From contig CANTUZ010000026.1 in the NCBI GenBank assembly GCA_947846985.1, positions 54,418,730 to 54,482,729 of the forward strand: a stretch of 64,000 bases of DNA, in the 5' to 3' direction. This document shows positions 1 through 12,702 of this stretch, piece by piece. Each line of letters opens with the position of its first letter. Position 1 is the stretch's first letter. The position numbers and the translations under genes are program-made. The DNA is from Fratercula arctica (taxonomy: Eukaryota > Chordata > Aves > Charadriiformes > Alcidae). The notes below the pieces were generated by a model that was not told where the DNA came from, searched no databases, and saw nothing but the letters and a program-made list of their open reading frames with translations.

Positions 1-2511
1 ACTATGTGCAATTCCAAAGTATGTGATAAACCCTAAATCAGCTGTGTTCTCATAGTAAAGTTTGCTAGGACAATAATTGCAAAAACGTGCCCTTCTTTAA
101 CTAGACAGTAATATCCCTTTAAAAATTAAGCAAGTAAAGAAACACGCATATTATGTGGAATGCAATGTTTCTTAAACAGAGTTATCTTCTACTGGTTTAT
201 TTATATTGAATGAAACGTCTTCAGGAGGAGAGATATATTGGTCTGATTGATTGGTCACCAAGGCAAGGTAATTGAGAGTGAAGGCTGACACTGTCAGCCA
301 CAAGTTGCTGTCACACTACCAAAGCTTTTTCATTTACATCAGAGAAGATTTGCAGTGATTGTAGAAGATACCAAGTAGCCCAAATTTATTTCACAGTTGT
401 TTACACAGTGAAGAATTTTCTGGAGTAAATTTAGCTTTTCATGTGTTAGTGTATTTAATATTACTTGAGGTTAATATTAAATAATACCAATAAAAGGGAG
501 AGGAGCATGTAAGTGAAGACCATTGTGTTCGTACCAGAACTTTTAACACAAAGTTTCTAGGACCTTCTTTTGGCTCATGAGAACATAACTTAGCATTGTT
601 TTACTGTACAATCTATATAACTTGCTGCAGATATAAATTGTAAATATGGAAGACAACACATTTCAACTGCTTCAGTGTTTTAGGTGTTGGCAACATATTT
701 TCTTGCTAAGTTTTGTCAGCTTAAAGTGTCTATCGGATAATGTTTCACCCACCATAAACTGGAGACGTCTCCGAAGTACTTCTAGACTGAGTACTTTACC
801 TGGAGGTATTTTGGTAATTTTCCTGTAGATGCATAAACTCTGCCTCTAGAAAATATATATACAGGAATATTTGCAACCATTATGGAAAATTCTTAGGGAA
901 TAAAACATTATTTTAAAATAGCAAAAGTTATTAATTACAGTCTGTTTATTGAATACAGGGACTTCTGCAGCATCCTCCCAGCTCCTCAAGTTAGTGTGAT
1001 TTGGCTAATTTGCATACAGATCTTGTACCTACAGGATCGCTTTAAAGTTGTGGGTTTTTCGGTAGGTGGCAGCCTTACCTCTGAGCTAGCGCACTGTCAG
1101 TGCTGCAGCGTGTCGACATAGAGGGGATGGGGGAGCGAGAGCGTTGCTAGTAATGCTGGGTTGTTTTTAATGAAGTATGTAGTGCTGGCTTATTAGTTAC
1201 AGGGGCTTTTGCAAGCACAGCACTTTTTGCAAATGACTACATGTTACCAGTTTTGTTAATTTAGCTTAATTGATGTCCCATTGCAGGCTTGTTTTGAGTT
1301 TAGTCTGCTACATAGTTTGCCAAATATTAATAGTTTTTTTATATATATACTGCAGTAATGTTGGTATAGCTCTTAATAAGGGGCATGATCAGCCACAGGA
1401 GCACAAGAGTTGGCAATTCCCTAAAAAGTTTAGTCTCACACCTTTTCCATTTTGTTGTTTGAAGGGCTGGTGGTCAAACAGTTCTGTTTGCAAGCTAAGT
1501 GAAGTTATTGGCAGTGTTTCAGAGCATGCTTATTTAATAGATGAAGAGGTTTCTGTATATTACTGTTACATACGCTCCTGAGACACAAGACATTCTAGAT
1601 GGTAGAATGTTATATCTAACAACTTTGATATATTTATCGTTAACAGCTGAATATTTATCGTTAACTCAACTGAACGTTGCTGTGGCATCTAAATGGAAAC
1701 AGTATGGAAGATAATGGAAATATGGCGATAAAAACAGATTTTAGACCTAACACCTTAAGTTGTGCTTGAAGCATTTTAGCTTCTCCGTCACATTTCTGTG
1801 ACCCTATTGGCTATTGTCATTGCAACTGGTAACATTATGATACCTCATCAGATGTTCAGTGGTCATCACACACAGCTTACTGTATTTTTTTTAAGGTTGC
1901 CTTATAAAATTCATGAATATGATAAGATAGATGAAGAGGATAAGACAACTGTGGTTGTTTGGATGTCTGCATACAAATTTTTCAGGAATTCTGGAGGAAA
2001 TTTTGTATTTTGTTTGGTGTTAAACTTCAGAATTCCATGCATGAAAGTCTTTTAGTATCAATAGCATGCAAAGGGAGTCTATTAGACCATTATTGTAGAA
2101 CATGGGCAATTGCTGGGCAAAGGTGTGAAAGTTATCACTTAATTCTTGGTTTAATACTGGAAATTTGGAACATAGAAATGCAGAATCTGCCTCACAAACT
2201 ATACAAAACAAATACTGAAGTTTGGTTCAGGTTCACAATTGTTTATTGTAATTTTTGTTATGTCTGTTTCCTTACAAATATAAACTTATTTAAGGTCTTA
2301 AATTGCATATTCAAGTATTAGATATAGGTGTCCCATAGATCTCTTACAGGCACAGTTTGTTTGCTTTGACAAGCAGAGAGATAATTTCTTCCTTTTTTTT
2401 TTTTTTTTTTTTTGTTGAATAAAAGGAAGTATCACTGGTGCTTGTGACTTAAATTATTTATAACTAGAGTTATCGTTGATGTAATTGTGTCTTTTCTATA
2501 TTGCATTGCAG
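1..2511 (+). other. ST8SIA4: ST8SIA4 intron 1 (3' part)
   Basis: AT-rich sequence with no supported coding exon. It ends in a standard acceptor (TTGCATTGCAG at 2501-2511) directly before exon 2. The intron is phase 2: exon 2 opens with the single base that completes a split Gly codon (residue 38 by family numbering). Exon 1, which in this family encodes the short cytoplasmic tail and the signal anchor, is not in the window, so the intron extends upstream. A T-rich run lies at about 2392-2413, roughly 100 bp before the acceptor. Short open frames here show no family resemblance and are taken as chance. Confidence 0.85.
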
Positions 2512-2643
2512 AGATGGTGAACTGAGTTTAAGTAGATCAATGATCAATAGCTCTGATAAGATAATTCGAAAGGGTGGCTCCTCAATCTTCCAGCATGCTG
2601 TAGAAGGTTGGAAAATCAATTCTTCTTTGGTACTGGAAATAAG
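2512..2643 (+). CDS. ST8SIA4: ST8SIA4 exon 2 (residues 38-82)
   Basis: This exon encodes the start of the Golgi-lumenal stem of polysialyltransferase ST8SIA4, a type II membrane enzyme that adds alpha-2,8-linked sialic acid chains to N-glycans of NCAM and a few other proteins. The frame reads [20 protein letters not shown] and continues through [11 protein letters not shown], nearly identical to the mammalian protein. It contains N-glycan sequons at N50 (NSS) and N74 (NSS). Its last residues start the polybasic region, described for the family at about residues 71-105 and used for NCAM recognition. The exon begins after CAG at 2509-2511. It ends with AG at 2642-2643 before the donor GTGAGT, splitting an Arg codon (phase 2). 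It is 132 nt long, too short to stand out as an open frame, and was placed by homology and splice sites. Confidence 0.95.
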
Positions 2644-2670
2644 GTGAGTGTCTTAAATAAAAAACAGTTC

Positions 2671-2719
2671 ATTTCATATTGCCTATAGTTCTTTTAATTT
2701 CATATTGCCTATAGTTCTT
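2671..2719 (+). repeat. 26-bp period direct repeat
   Basis: A 23-bp segment (core CATATTGCCTATAGTTCTT) occurs at 2671-2693 and again at 2697-2719 without mismatch. The period is 26 bp and the block starts 28 bp after the exon 2 donor. It looks like a recent local tandem duplication. No function is evident. Confidence 0.9.
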
Positions 2720-5552
2720 CTCATCTGGAAAACAGTCATTTGATTTATGGTTGCAGATGGATGTTTTATAACTGTACATATTTGGGGTTCAAAATAAATG
2801 CAACTAAATTACATTAGACTCCAAAGTCAAGTCATCCTTCATAAGAATAAATAAAATGTTTTCATCTGGCTGTGTCAGTCAGACCTGTGCAGTCATTATC
2901 TATATTATGCATGTCTGCATTTGAGCTGGTCTTCTAGAATTCTCTTGCAGTCATTGGTAAGAAACTGGCACTTCTAGGATGTGATTTCCTCTCATCCTAA
3001 AGGTCTAAAATAGAACAGATGGAAGTACCCTGAACATACCATTTTTTCCTCCCTCAACTACAAAAGCAGCTTAGGGAGACAGCTTAGATGTAGCAGTCAA
3101 GAGCCAGGATGTCATCAGGTGCTGCGAATCCGACCTTGTCTGTGGCCAGGCCAAGCCACAAGGTCAGACGTTGACAACACCCATCTCGTAGGCAGCTTTT
3201 TCTCCTGAAGTCGGAGAGGCCAAAAAGAGCCTTAGGCTCAGTCTGACAGGGGAAACACAGTAGCAGAGTTAAAGTGAGTGATAGTTCTGATGTGTCTTAG
3301 TAGTTGTGGTGGGTCTGCTCACCCTGGGGCTTGAGAGAAGAGAAAGCAGAAGCCTGTAAGTGTGTTGTGTTGTCACTGTATCTTCCCTGTCTAAATCAGG
3401 AAGGTGGCCAGTGAGGGAAGTGTAGTGGAGCACGGCTTGGCAGTGTGGAGGGCTAGGAGTGTCACATTCTGTGAAAAATGGTAGAAAATAACTGTTTTTA
3501 GCAACAACCACATAACAGAGTAGACTTGATCTTCTGAATATTAGGATTTTTAATAGGAATTTTATCTAATTAAAATGTGGTTTCTGTGTCATTTTCCTTT
3601 CTACCTTTTTTCTTTTTCTTTTTTTTTTTTTTTTTAATTAAAGGACAGCTTACAAAACTTTTAGACAGGCAGTATTTCCATGTAAGAAAGCATGGCTACT
3701 CTGAATGAGGATCTTAGGGTTTTTTTAAAATTACTGCTATTTTATGTCCCTAATTCTAAAACATGCAGGGCTAGCTCAGAAACGTATAAAGCTGTAGTAG
3801 CGGACTGATGTTTTGGAAGTCTTGTGCTATGATGGACAGGGCACAGCCAAGGAACCATGTCAGGGATGGAAGGGGTGGCGGGACTTGGGGAGGCAGCACA
3901 TTAATACCCTGGAACCTGTAGCTGTGTCTCAGCTGCCTGGCAAGTGCTCCGTGGAGCTCTGTGGGGTCCCCACTCCCTGACTGCCCAGACTAAGGGACCC
4001 TCAGGCACTCGTCTGTTCCCCAGGCACCTGGGTTTCCTATTGGTGAGGACCTGGTGGTCACCCTAAAATGCAGCTCAGGAATGGAGCTTTTTCCAGGCCC
4101 GTCTGTTTGGATGCAGCCTGTTTGACCAGTGTATGGTTGTTCAGTAAAGGCTAAGTTGTGCTCCGAGGTAGTCTAGGAAAGATAAGCGGATTTTCTAGAC
4201 CAGTAACCATATTTAAAATTGATATGCGCATAACTGACAATTCAAGTTGGAGAAATATTAAGTAGCTTCAGGAGAATACTGTTGAAATTTCAAATGATAG
4301 GTTACAATTCTGACAATTAGGAGAAAATAGTACACTGTTTTACTTGTGAAGTAAACTGATTCGGAAGCCGTTGAGTGACTGTAAGTAGAGACGGGTAACT
4401 CTTTTCAGTCACTTTCTTGAAAAATTAAGTGTCATATTTCAGAGCCATTTAAAACCAATGGCCCAATAAAAAACAAGTGAAAGTATTACAATAACTTTTT
4501 GCTTAAAATTAGGAAAGAAAACGAAGCTTGGGTTATGCTAATTTTTCATCAGTTTCAAAAGCAAAATACGTCTTTCAGACAAAGAAGTAAAATAGCAGAG
4601 AATGCTTTAGGTTGTTTTGAGCCTGTTACTACGTATGTATCATCTGAATCTACTAAAATCATGAGTTTCAAAATCAGTGTTTTGATTTACTGTTGACTGG
4701 TGGGGGGAAGTTTTCTTGTTTTATAAATTACTAATGTGCTCTTAGGAAGCATCATGATGTGATTATGTAGTGTTTTTTTAAAAATTGTACAGCGAAGGAT
4801 TTTTTTTGTCCCAGTAGTTCAGTGAAGAAAGACATGTATCTTGTACACTGGTTTAAGCAGCAAAGGTTCCACTTTATCAGTGTAAAGATTTAATGTACAG
4901 TAGAGAGCATAAAGCTGAGTTTATTTAGATGTCCACATTGCTGGTCTTGTTTTGGGATGAAATAGCTACCATCATGAACATTGGGGCAGAGAACAAGTGT
5001 TTTCACGAACCAGTAGAAGTTATTAGATTAATGTGATATAGGGCCAAAATTTGACATAAACTGTATGAAAGGAATTAGTGCTACCAGCCAGTCATATTCT
5101 TTCCAGAAGTCCTCTTTGCTAACGTGCATAGCATATTCAGTTATGGCTCTCAGCAGTGAGGGAGGGAAGTTTGTCATGCTTTTCCCTGAAGAAACCACAT
5201 GCAGCCCCGTGTGATATGTGTTCCACTCTGATGCTGACTAAACAACGTGCATTCTTCTTTCACTTCTACAGGCGGTTTGCTATACACCTTTCTTCCCTGT
5301 CACAGCAGTAAGAAGCATCTTAGCTGTAAATATTTTTATACTTAACAGACCTACCAGGACTAACTTCAAATGTGTCTAGCAATCTTCTAGAGTGTTCTCA
5401 TATGGTTAAACTAACCGTTCAGCTCCTCCAAAGTACATCACGTGCACTGTGTAGACCATGAAGATGATTCATACTCTATTATTGGACCCGCTAATGTGAA
5501 CAGTGGTGGTCGCGTGGTATGAGGTTGACCATAGCAAATAACAGTAATAAAG

Positions 5553-5571
5553 AAACAAACAAACAAACAAA
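5553..5571 (+). repeat. (AAAC)n microsatellite
   Basis: About four and a half AAAC units inside intron 2. This is a simple sequence repeat with no other evidence of function. Confidence 0.85.
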
Positions 5572-7522
5572 AGCTAGAGCCTGTTGAATAATGTGTAAAA
5601 AGTTACCCATTCTTAGCAGCGGAGAAATAATTTGTGAAACCATTAGTGTGCAGCATAAAGACATTTCACAAAGCTTATAATCACCCATAAATGGCAGCTA
5701 CTTTTGTTTTTTAATGTCTGCTTTACATCCGCATTAGCCATTTTAAAACATAGAAAATATTTGATAGTGAGTTTTGCTTTGTGCAAGGACTGCTGATCAA
5801 TGGTATGCCTGAACCTAGTTGACTAGCAGTTGGAATATTATGGCTTGCTATTTGCCTTGTTGACCATGGGCATCATCACTGTCTATCTTATTTTTGCCCA
5901 CGTTAGTGAACATTAAACTAGGTAGTCTATCAGCCTCAAAAGTCCTATGAATTCCTGGCTAGACCAGGCCCTGATAGGGGTCAATGAGTGAAAAAGCTCC
6001 TTTATCAGGACCTCGTGGGAGGATGAAAAGCTTCCATTGGGTTTCTGGGGTCACAAGATGCTCTCTGTGACTTTGTGGACAGAAGAGGCAGTCTAGGGAG
6101 TGTAACTGCTCTTTTGAGTGGGTGGCAGCCCTTTGGAGATGTTAACCAGGCATTAGAAGAAAAGGCTGGACTTTCTGTGACTGAGGTGGAAATAATGGGT
6201 ATTACTAATTACTTGAGACTGTACCAAATTTGCTGCCTTGCCAAGCATGATTGGTCTAGTGGGAGAGTGATTTTTCCAACTGATACTACCTTGTGATTGC
6301 TGACAACTTCTTTGTGCCTAAGGGAAGAAGAGTGCTTGCTTGGCTCCCCTTCTGTCTGAATGATTTCAGTCATGGAGAAGAGAGAGAACCCACTTTCTGC
6401 AAGGTTTTGTGTCTTAAGTCCTTTCTACTCTCTGTAGCAATGTGAAGGTTTTACAGTTATGGAAATTAGGAATTTTGGGTTGTATTGAAGTCCATACTTT
6501 TAGAAAGATGTGGCTGAGCTGGTATAAACCTATCTGGAGAAGCCTTCCACGCAGGAGTGATGCCAGCACATCTGTGACCTGTGTGAAATGACTTGCAGTC
6601 TGACGTCTCACTGTGTGACTTTCTTCTTCCACTTATTTTTGATTAAATGTGGTCTTTTATGTTGGAAAAAGCAGATGGAGGTTTTGAATTGCAGGAAGAC
6701 AAAATGAAAAAAAAAAAAAAAGTGTGTTAAGATGTATTTATCTCTTTGCAATGTAACAGAGAACTTGATGAGTGGAAATTTCCTGTCAGAAAAATGTGAG
6801 AACTTGTAAGATGTTAACAGCATCATTAAAGAAAAAAAAAGTGCAACTTCCTCCTTGGAAAGGTTCAGATTATTATCATTGTTTATCTTTCAAGTTAGTA
6901 TGAAACTGCTATGGTAAGTCCTTGAAGTGCAAGCAGTAAATACTGAACTAGCAATTGAGCGGTAAAATTGCTCTGAAACTTTTGGAGAAACATTGTGGGG
7001 CCGGTTGCAGTGTTTCCTCCAGTTCTTCTGTGTCTCTAAGACATGCAAACTGGGGCTCTCTAGTTTGGTTTAGTCATAATAAACCTTAAGGGTTTTTTTG
7101 CCTCCTTGGAACCCTTTGCCTCAACTGAAAACTCAGTGTTCACTGTTGGCTGGGGTGATTAACTCCTTTGACTCCTTTCTTTTGACTCTAACTTGTTTAA
7201 CTTCTTGGAAAGCTGACGTATGGCCGTCTGCCTATGGTAAGCAGTAGTTGAGTCATGCTCTGTTTAAAAGCCCTCTTTTCCTTCTGCAAGCCCAGTGAAG
7301 CTTCGTACCCAGTTAGTGTGTGCTTCAGGAACTGAAGTGCCCTTTCTGGTCGAGGGAGAGTGGGGTGCCCTGAAGGTCATGAGGAGGGCTAGTACAGGAA
7401 CAGAGCCAGACAGCAACTTCCTGTAATACGGCATTTCTGTTCGTGCGCCCCTCCATGGGCTGGGGAATGCCGGGAACCTTTCCATGGTTAATTGTAGTTA
7501 GGCATGTTTTTAACAAATCCAA

Positions 7523-7586
7523 ATCAGGGGTTGGACTAGATGACCTTTAAAGTCCTCTTCCAACCCAAACTATTCTATGATTCTAA
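7523..7586 (+). mobile_element. CR1 LINE 3' end fragment
   Basis: The segment carries the typical CR1 3' terminus: GGTTGGACTAGATGACCTTT, then a match to the TCCAACCCAAACTATTCTATGATTCTA-type end. Only about 60 bp remain, so this is a heavily 5'-truncated insertion in the same orientation as the gene. CR1 is the dominant avian non-LTR retrotransposon. The piece cannot be active. Confidence 0.85.
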
Positions 7587-10500
7587 ATGCTGCTTTCCTT
7601 GAAGAGGTTTTCTTAAAACTCCCTTTCAGTCAGACTGAAGACAAACGCAACCCAGGTGCCAACACTCGCAGTCCCCACTCCCTCCTTAGGAGGCCAACAG
7701 GAGCTGTAGCAGTAGACATCTACAAGGGCAGGCTGTGACCTTGTGTTACCACACAGTTTGTTCTTGTTTTAATTAAACTAATTTAGCTGGCAGAAAGTAT
7801 GCTTTACCTAGGTGGTAGTCCTTGGTGATCTGAAAGGCTGAGAGCCACTGCCTTCCTTCCAACTGAGGAGTGTGAAGCAGAATCAGGACTTGCTGGGGTT
7901 AGAAAATCAGGTTGTTTACAGACCTGTGTGAATCAGTCAGCGAAAGTCTGCAGAAGAGCAACAAGAGGGGTCAGAGATCTACAACTCATGACCTGTCCAA
8001 TTAAAAAATAAAAATTAAAAAAAAAAAAGTTGGATGGCTTCGTGGCCTCAGGTAAATGAAGGCTATTGCTAAGAGTAAGGAATAGTCTGTCCTCCGAGGG
8101 CAAGGTATAAGAAACAGCAACAGACTTCAGTTGCTGTGGGAAAGATCCGAGCTATCACAAGGAATATTGTGCTGCCAGTCAGGCCAGGGAAGCACTGATG
8201 TAGTCTGTGTGGGGAGTTTGCTGAGTCCCCACCACGGAGGTTGTTAGGAGTGTGTTAGATAAACATGGGCTTGGGGTGATGTTGATAAAGGCACGTCTTT
8301 AGTGGGGGCAGAGAGTGGACTAGGTAGTCTTTTTGTCTGTCACGGTTTCCATAATGTGGTTGCTGGTGAGCCAGCCCGGTTTCCTGGGTACTGAGGATGC
8401 ACCTCAGGGGCTTCCCCTCACAGTTGGGGTCCAGACAAGTTCAGATGCCCCATCAGCGAGGATTTCTGGCACTGCCTTGCTTGAAAGGAATGATTTTCCC
8501 AGGAAAAGCGCTGGAGATCATATTCCAGTGTTCTTGACAATGTCTGAAAATATAGATTTATTTGTCATCTTAAAAGTCAAATGTTTAGATGAATTTATTT
8601 TTTTTCCTTAATCCACACAATTCTGAGGTAGATGAGGGGGAGTTTGCCATTGTAGTGCAAAGACTACAGTACAAAATAAAACCAGAAAAATGCACATAAG
8701 TAGAAAAATGTCACCATGCTGCCCCAGAGCAATACGTATTTATATCATTTGGAAGGCTCTTCAGAGACAGTGCTGTCTGTCACTCGTACTTTATCAGGTA
8801 ACTGGGAGTTCTAGTTTATAGTTAAATATCATGAACATCTGCTTCTGGTTATCAAAGGAAAACCCTAGGTCAACCACAGATTGTGACACCATGTTTCTGT
8901 GAGTCATGTAAACACGCTGCAAACAGCTGCTTGGCTTCAGATAAGAGCAAGCCACATCTGCCTCACCTGCCCACAAACAGCTCGGGCCACACCCCAGATA
9001 CAGTTTTATGCATCAAAACAAAACCTGAAGATCACCTCAAATAAACACCGTTTCTGTACACATTTTAACTCTTAAGGTTGCAGAACATTTTTGCTTCAAG
9101 GTTCACTAAAAATCATGCTGGTTTTTTTTTCCTTCTTCTAATTGAGCTTAATTTTGAATTTTACACGCAGCTGGGTGTGGATTAGCACTTATTTTAAATT
9201 ATTTTGTCATGTCTGTTTAATCTAGAATAACCTTGTTGTGCTATTTTCAGTGCTCTTTGTGGGACAGAACAGAGATTTAAACAAGTTTTGATTATTAACC
9301 AGCATCAGAACTGACAGACACTCATGGATGTACTTTCGATTTTTGTCATATTCCTCTTTTTTTATCTCTTAGCACTTACGTTAAAATGGGAAGTACTACT
9401 GTCCCTGTGGTACAGATGAAGCGGTAGCACAGAGCAAGTTAAAACAATAGCATGAACTATGCCTTCTTAATCATATTTCTTTCAGTATCAAAAGATACCT
9501 GGATACAGTCAGATGAATCAGTAAAAATATTTTAATGTTTTCATTATTACACATCTGTTATGCAAGGATTCTTATATGTACTGTGATACCTGTGCATACA
9601 TATAATTGAATATGCTACTGACAACTTCGGATAAGAAAACGTTTTTAAATATGTGAGAAGATAATAAGATTCAGTGACTTTTGCCTATCTCAAACTTTTA
9701 TTGAAAAGTAAATTCCTTAGACATTTTGGAAATTTCAACTCTCTTAAATAAATGGTTGATTATCTGAACCTAATTTAGGTCCACTTGAAACCTTTTGGAG
9801 GACTTCCATGAACATATGTAAGCCCATAAATAGATAAGTAAGCTTTGACGATAAGTTACCAAATTAATAATGGAAGCCAAAGTGCTTTTATTTTTTTTGG
9901 CACTGTTTGCATAACTTCACTGCCTTCCTCTTATGTTTTAAAATAATACCCAAGATACTCTGTTCACGCACAAATGTTGCTACTTGTTTGCTGACAGAAA
10001 CAGTATTAGACCCATTCATTCTAGGTATCTGAGATACTAAATTTCTAAAGTGGATCTTCTAGTGATCCCATGTTTTTTTTTTAGTTAGAGCCCTAGGTTT
10101 CTGTACATTTCACATCATTTCTTTTGCTTTTTGAGACTTTGTGGTCAGGCCTTCTCACGTCAGAGTGCGTGTGAAGTGAGTCTCTGGGTAGCTTGGCTGA
10201 TGCTATTGCTAAATTTTGATGCATTCATCTTGTCTTTTACAGCCACAGCTCTGGTAGCTCTGTTCTTAGGTAGTGAAGAATTTTAGTCATTTGTAATACT
10301 ACTAGATTGGACAATTCCTTCTTTCTTGCTCTTTTTCATTTTGTAGGAATTTATGTATCTGTTGCAGAGTACCCACAAAATTAAGCTTATCAAACCCATG
10401 AAGATTTTAAATCCATTCAATTTACAGGCTGAAGTGAAGTCTTCATCTTCCTTTTACAGAAATACCTTGCCTGGCCTTACCAAAAGCTTCAGACACTCAA

Positions 10501-12444
10501 GATTTTAAGATTTTCTATCCTACTTTGGTATTCTGAGTCCCTCATATGCCTCAGCACAAGCTGTCTTTGCTCTGATGCTGCTTCATTTATACATGACAGC
10601 TGTAATAGAGAGCCCAAGACATTCTTTCCTTTTTTGTTTTGGGTTTTTTTTTTTCTTTTCTTGTCCTGGTTTAAGAAATGAGAGGAAACACTTGAAAAAA
10701 TATTTTTATCATGTTTCACTTCCCCCGTGGCTTTTAAGGTCAGTTCCAGGGTGAGTATTTTGTGTCACTGGTTGCAAGGTTCAGACATATTCTTCTCCCT
10801 TGAGTCAGTGACAAAAGAGCTAGCTGGTGAGCATGGTGTTCCTATAGTTGATCTCTTTTCACTTGGGGGGCATTATTTTCCCTTTATGTCTCTCAGTGGG
10901 TGTTGCAACTGATAGGGTATCATCTGTAGTTTTCTTTTCCTGTTTTCAGCTGCTCTAAGGAAGTTCTGCTCTAAAAACTTGTTACGTAAAAATAGCATTC
11001 TCTTACTCAACAAAGTGTGTATTCTGCTTTAAATTCCACCTCACCGGCTGACAAGCAGTGGAAAATATAAAGTGATTTTTTTCTTTTGTCTTGTTAGGGT
11101 TGCAGAGGCAAAAGTTGCTGTGCAAATTAACGTGTAGTGAACACCCTGCCCCAGCTCAGCATTCCCCCTCTGTTCCATGAGTGTATCATACTTAAGTACA
11201 TGCTTATGTTCAGACGTGATCTTTACGCCTCTTCACAAATGTACATGCTTTGCAGAGCAGGGGTGGACACAAGCTTGTAAGGCTTTGCTCATTTGCAATC
11301 CTGAGCTACCAGTGACTCTTGCAGCTCTGGCCTGGGGTCCTTTCCAGCTTTTTATGTCAAGGATAAGTGTGTACTGAAAACTGCTCGGCACTGCCAATGC
11401 AGGCATCGGTCGTTACATAGCTACAGTCATTAAAAGTGTCTTTTTTTTTTTTAACTTGCGTATTGAAAGTGTGTAATTTTTTAGGCCCCTACCCCCACTT
11501 CCATAAGCGGGTACAATTACCATGACTTAATTTCTTCAGCTGACATTTAAGCAAACATTGTTCAGCTGTTACTTGCTGTGGACTGGGAGTATATGACTAG
11601 TTAATTACTATAGTTCACTTGACCTGTGGCAGCTTGTTAAACCTTCATATCTTGGTCATATGTGGCTGAACCAGGCTAATAGTTTAAACAATTAATTGCA
11701 GAGAAGCAAGATAAGGGATTGGACTAACCTGATTTGAAGTGATGATAGAGTTCAGAGGTGTTTCTATCAGTTCAGCTAGCAGCTTGACTAGACTTTGAGC
11801 TGCAGTAGTTTAATTTGCAGTATGTTTTGAAGCCGATTTTGTTTAAATCGGTACAAAAAACTGTGGGTGTTCTTATTTCAAGTTAATTAGGATAACTTTG
11901 GCTGAACTTTAGTTAATTAGGAGCAAGTTTATGCTAAACTGAATATATTATTCTCATGCTGAAATAAGAATCTGTAAGAAAACCTGGCCATTCCTGAACC
12001 AAGCTGATTGTGAGAGATGAGATTGTGGTGATTTATTTCCTAAATCATAAATAGCTCATATATTTAACTATGTTTCTACGAAAACAAACTGCTCTGGTCC
12101 TTTTTCAAATATGTGTTTATTCTGAAGCTTTGTAAAATACCCCAAAACAGTATGCCTTCTAATTTCTGAAGTCATCTTCCCTTGGTCTCTCAGTGCCTTT
12201 GTAGGAAGTCGTTAAGTTCTGCCACTGTAGCATTTACATGTTATATTGTAACCAGGATTTGAACTCTGTCCTAACAGCTTTACTGTAACTCCATCCTAGA
12301 GCATGGGAAATGACCTTAGTCTGTCTGACACTATCTACCCTCTGCTTTATGTTGTGTACTCTGTACAGTCTGTATTACTACTAGATAAGCTCCATGCGAG
12401 CAGTGGGTGTTGGGTTTTATCTGTGTATTTTTCTGTCAACCCAG

Positions 12445-12702
12445 AAAGAACATTCTTCGATTCTTGGATGCTGAAAGAGATGTCTCAGTGGTCAAAAGCA
12501 GCTTCAAGCCAGGAGATGTAATCCATTACGTGCTGGACAGGCGCCGCACCCTAAACATTTCTCAGGATTTGCACAGCCTTCTCCCTGAAGTTTCCCCAAT
12601 GAAGAATCGCCGTTTTAAAACCTGCGCGGTTGTTGGGAATTCTGGCATCCTTCTGGAGAGTGGATGTGGAAAAGAGATTGATAGCCATGACTTCGTAATA
12701 AG
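12445..12702 (+). CDS. ST8SIA4: ST8SIA4 exon 3 (residues 82-168)
   Basis: This exon encodes the end of the stem and the first part of the catalytic domain. The frame starts [20 protein letters not shown] (residues 83-102, the rest of the polybasic region). It runs through NIS (N119 sequon), then [13 protein letters not shown], the start of sialylmotif L, which binds the CMP-sialic acid donor. Cys142 and Cys156 are present. In the human enzyme they pair with Cys292 and Cys356. The exon ends ...[10 protein letters not shown] plus a split Arg codon. Compared with the human protein as I remember it, residues 153-155 read ESG instead of DSE and residue 164 is Asp instead of Asn, both conservative-looking. 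Acceptor CAACCCAG at 12437-12444; donor AG/GTGAGT at 12703. It is 258 nt long, phase 2 at both ends. Confidence 0.97.

Larger units (their letters stand above)
2644..12444 (+). other. ST8SIA4: ST8SIA4 intron 2
   Basis: A 9.8-kb GT-AG intron, phase 2. The donor is AG/GTGAGT at 2644. The acceptor is TTTTTCTGTCAACCCAG, ending at 12444. It contains a short direct repeat just after the donor (2671-2719), an AAAC microsatellite (5553-5571), a CR1 3' end (7523-7586), and several A/T homopolymers, for example near 6704-6721. Moderately GC-richer patches lie near 3080-3260 and 3820-4080, with no feature I recognise. I see no other exon or RNA gene. Confidence 0.9.
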
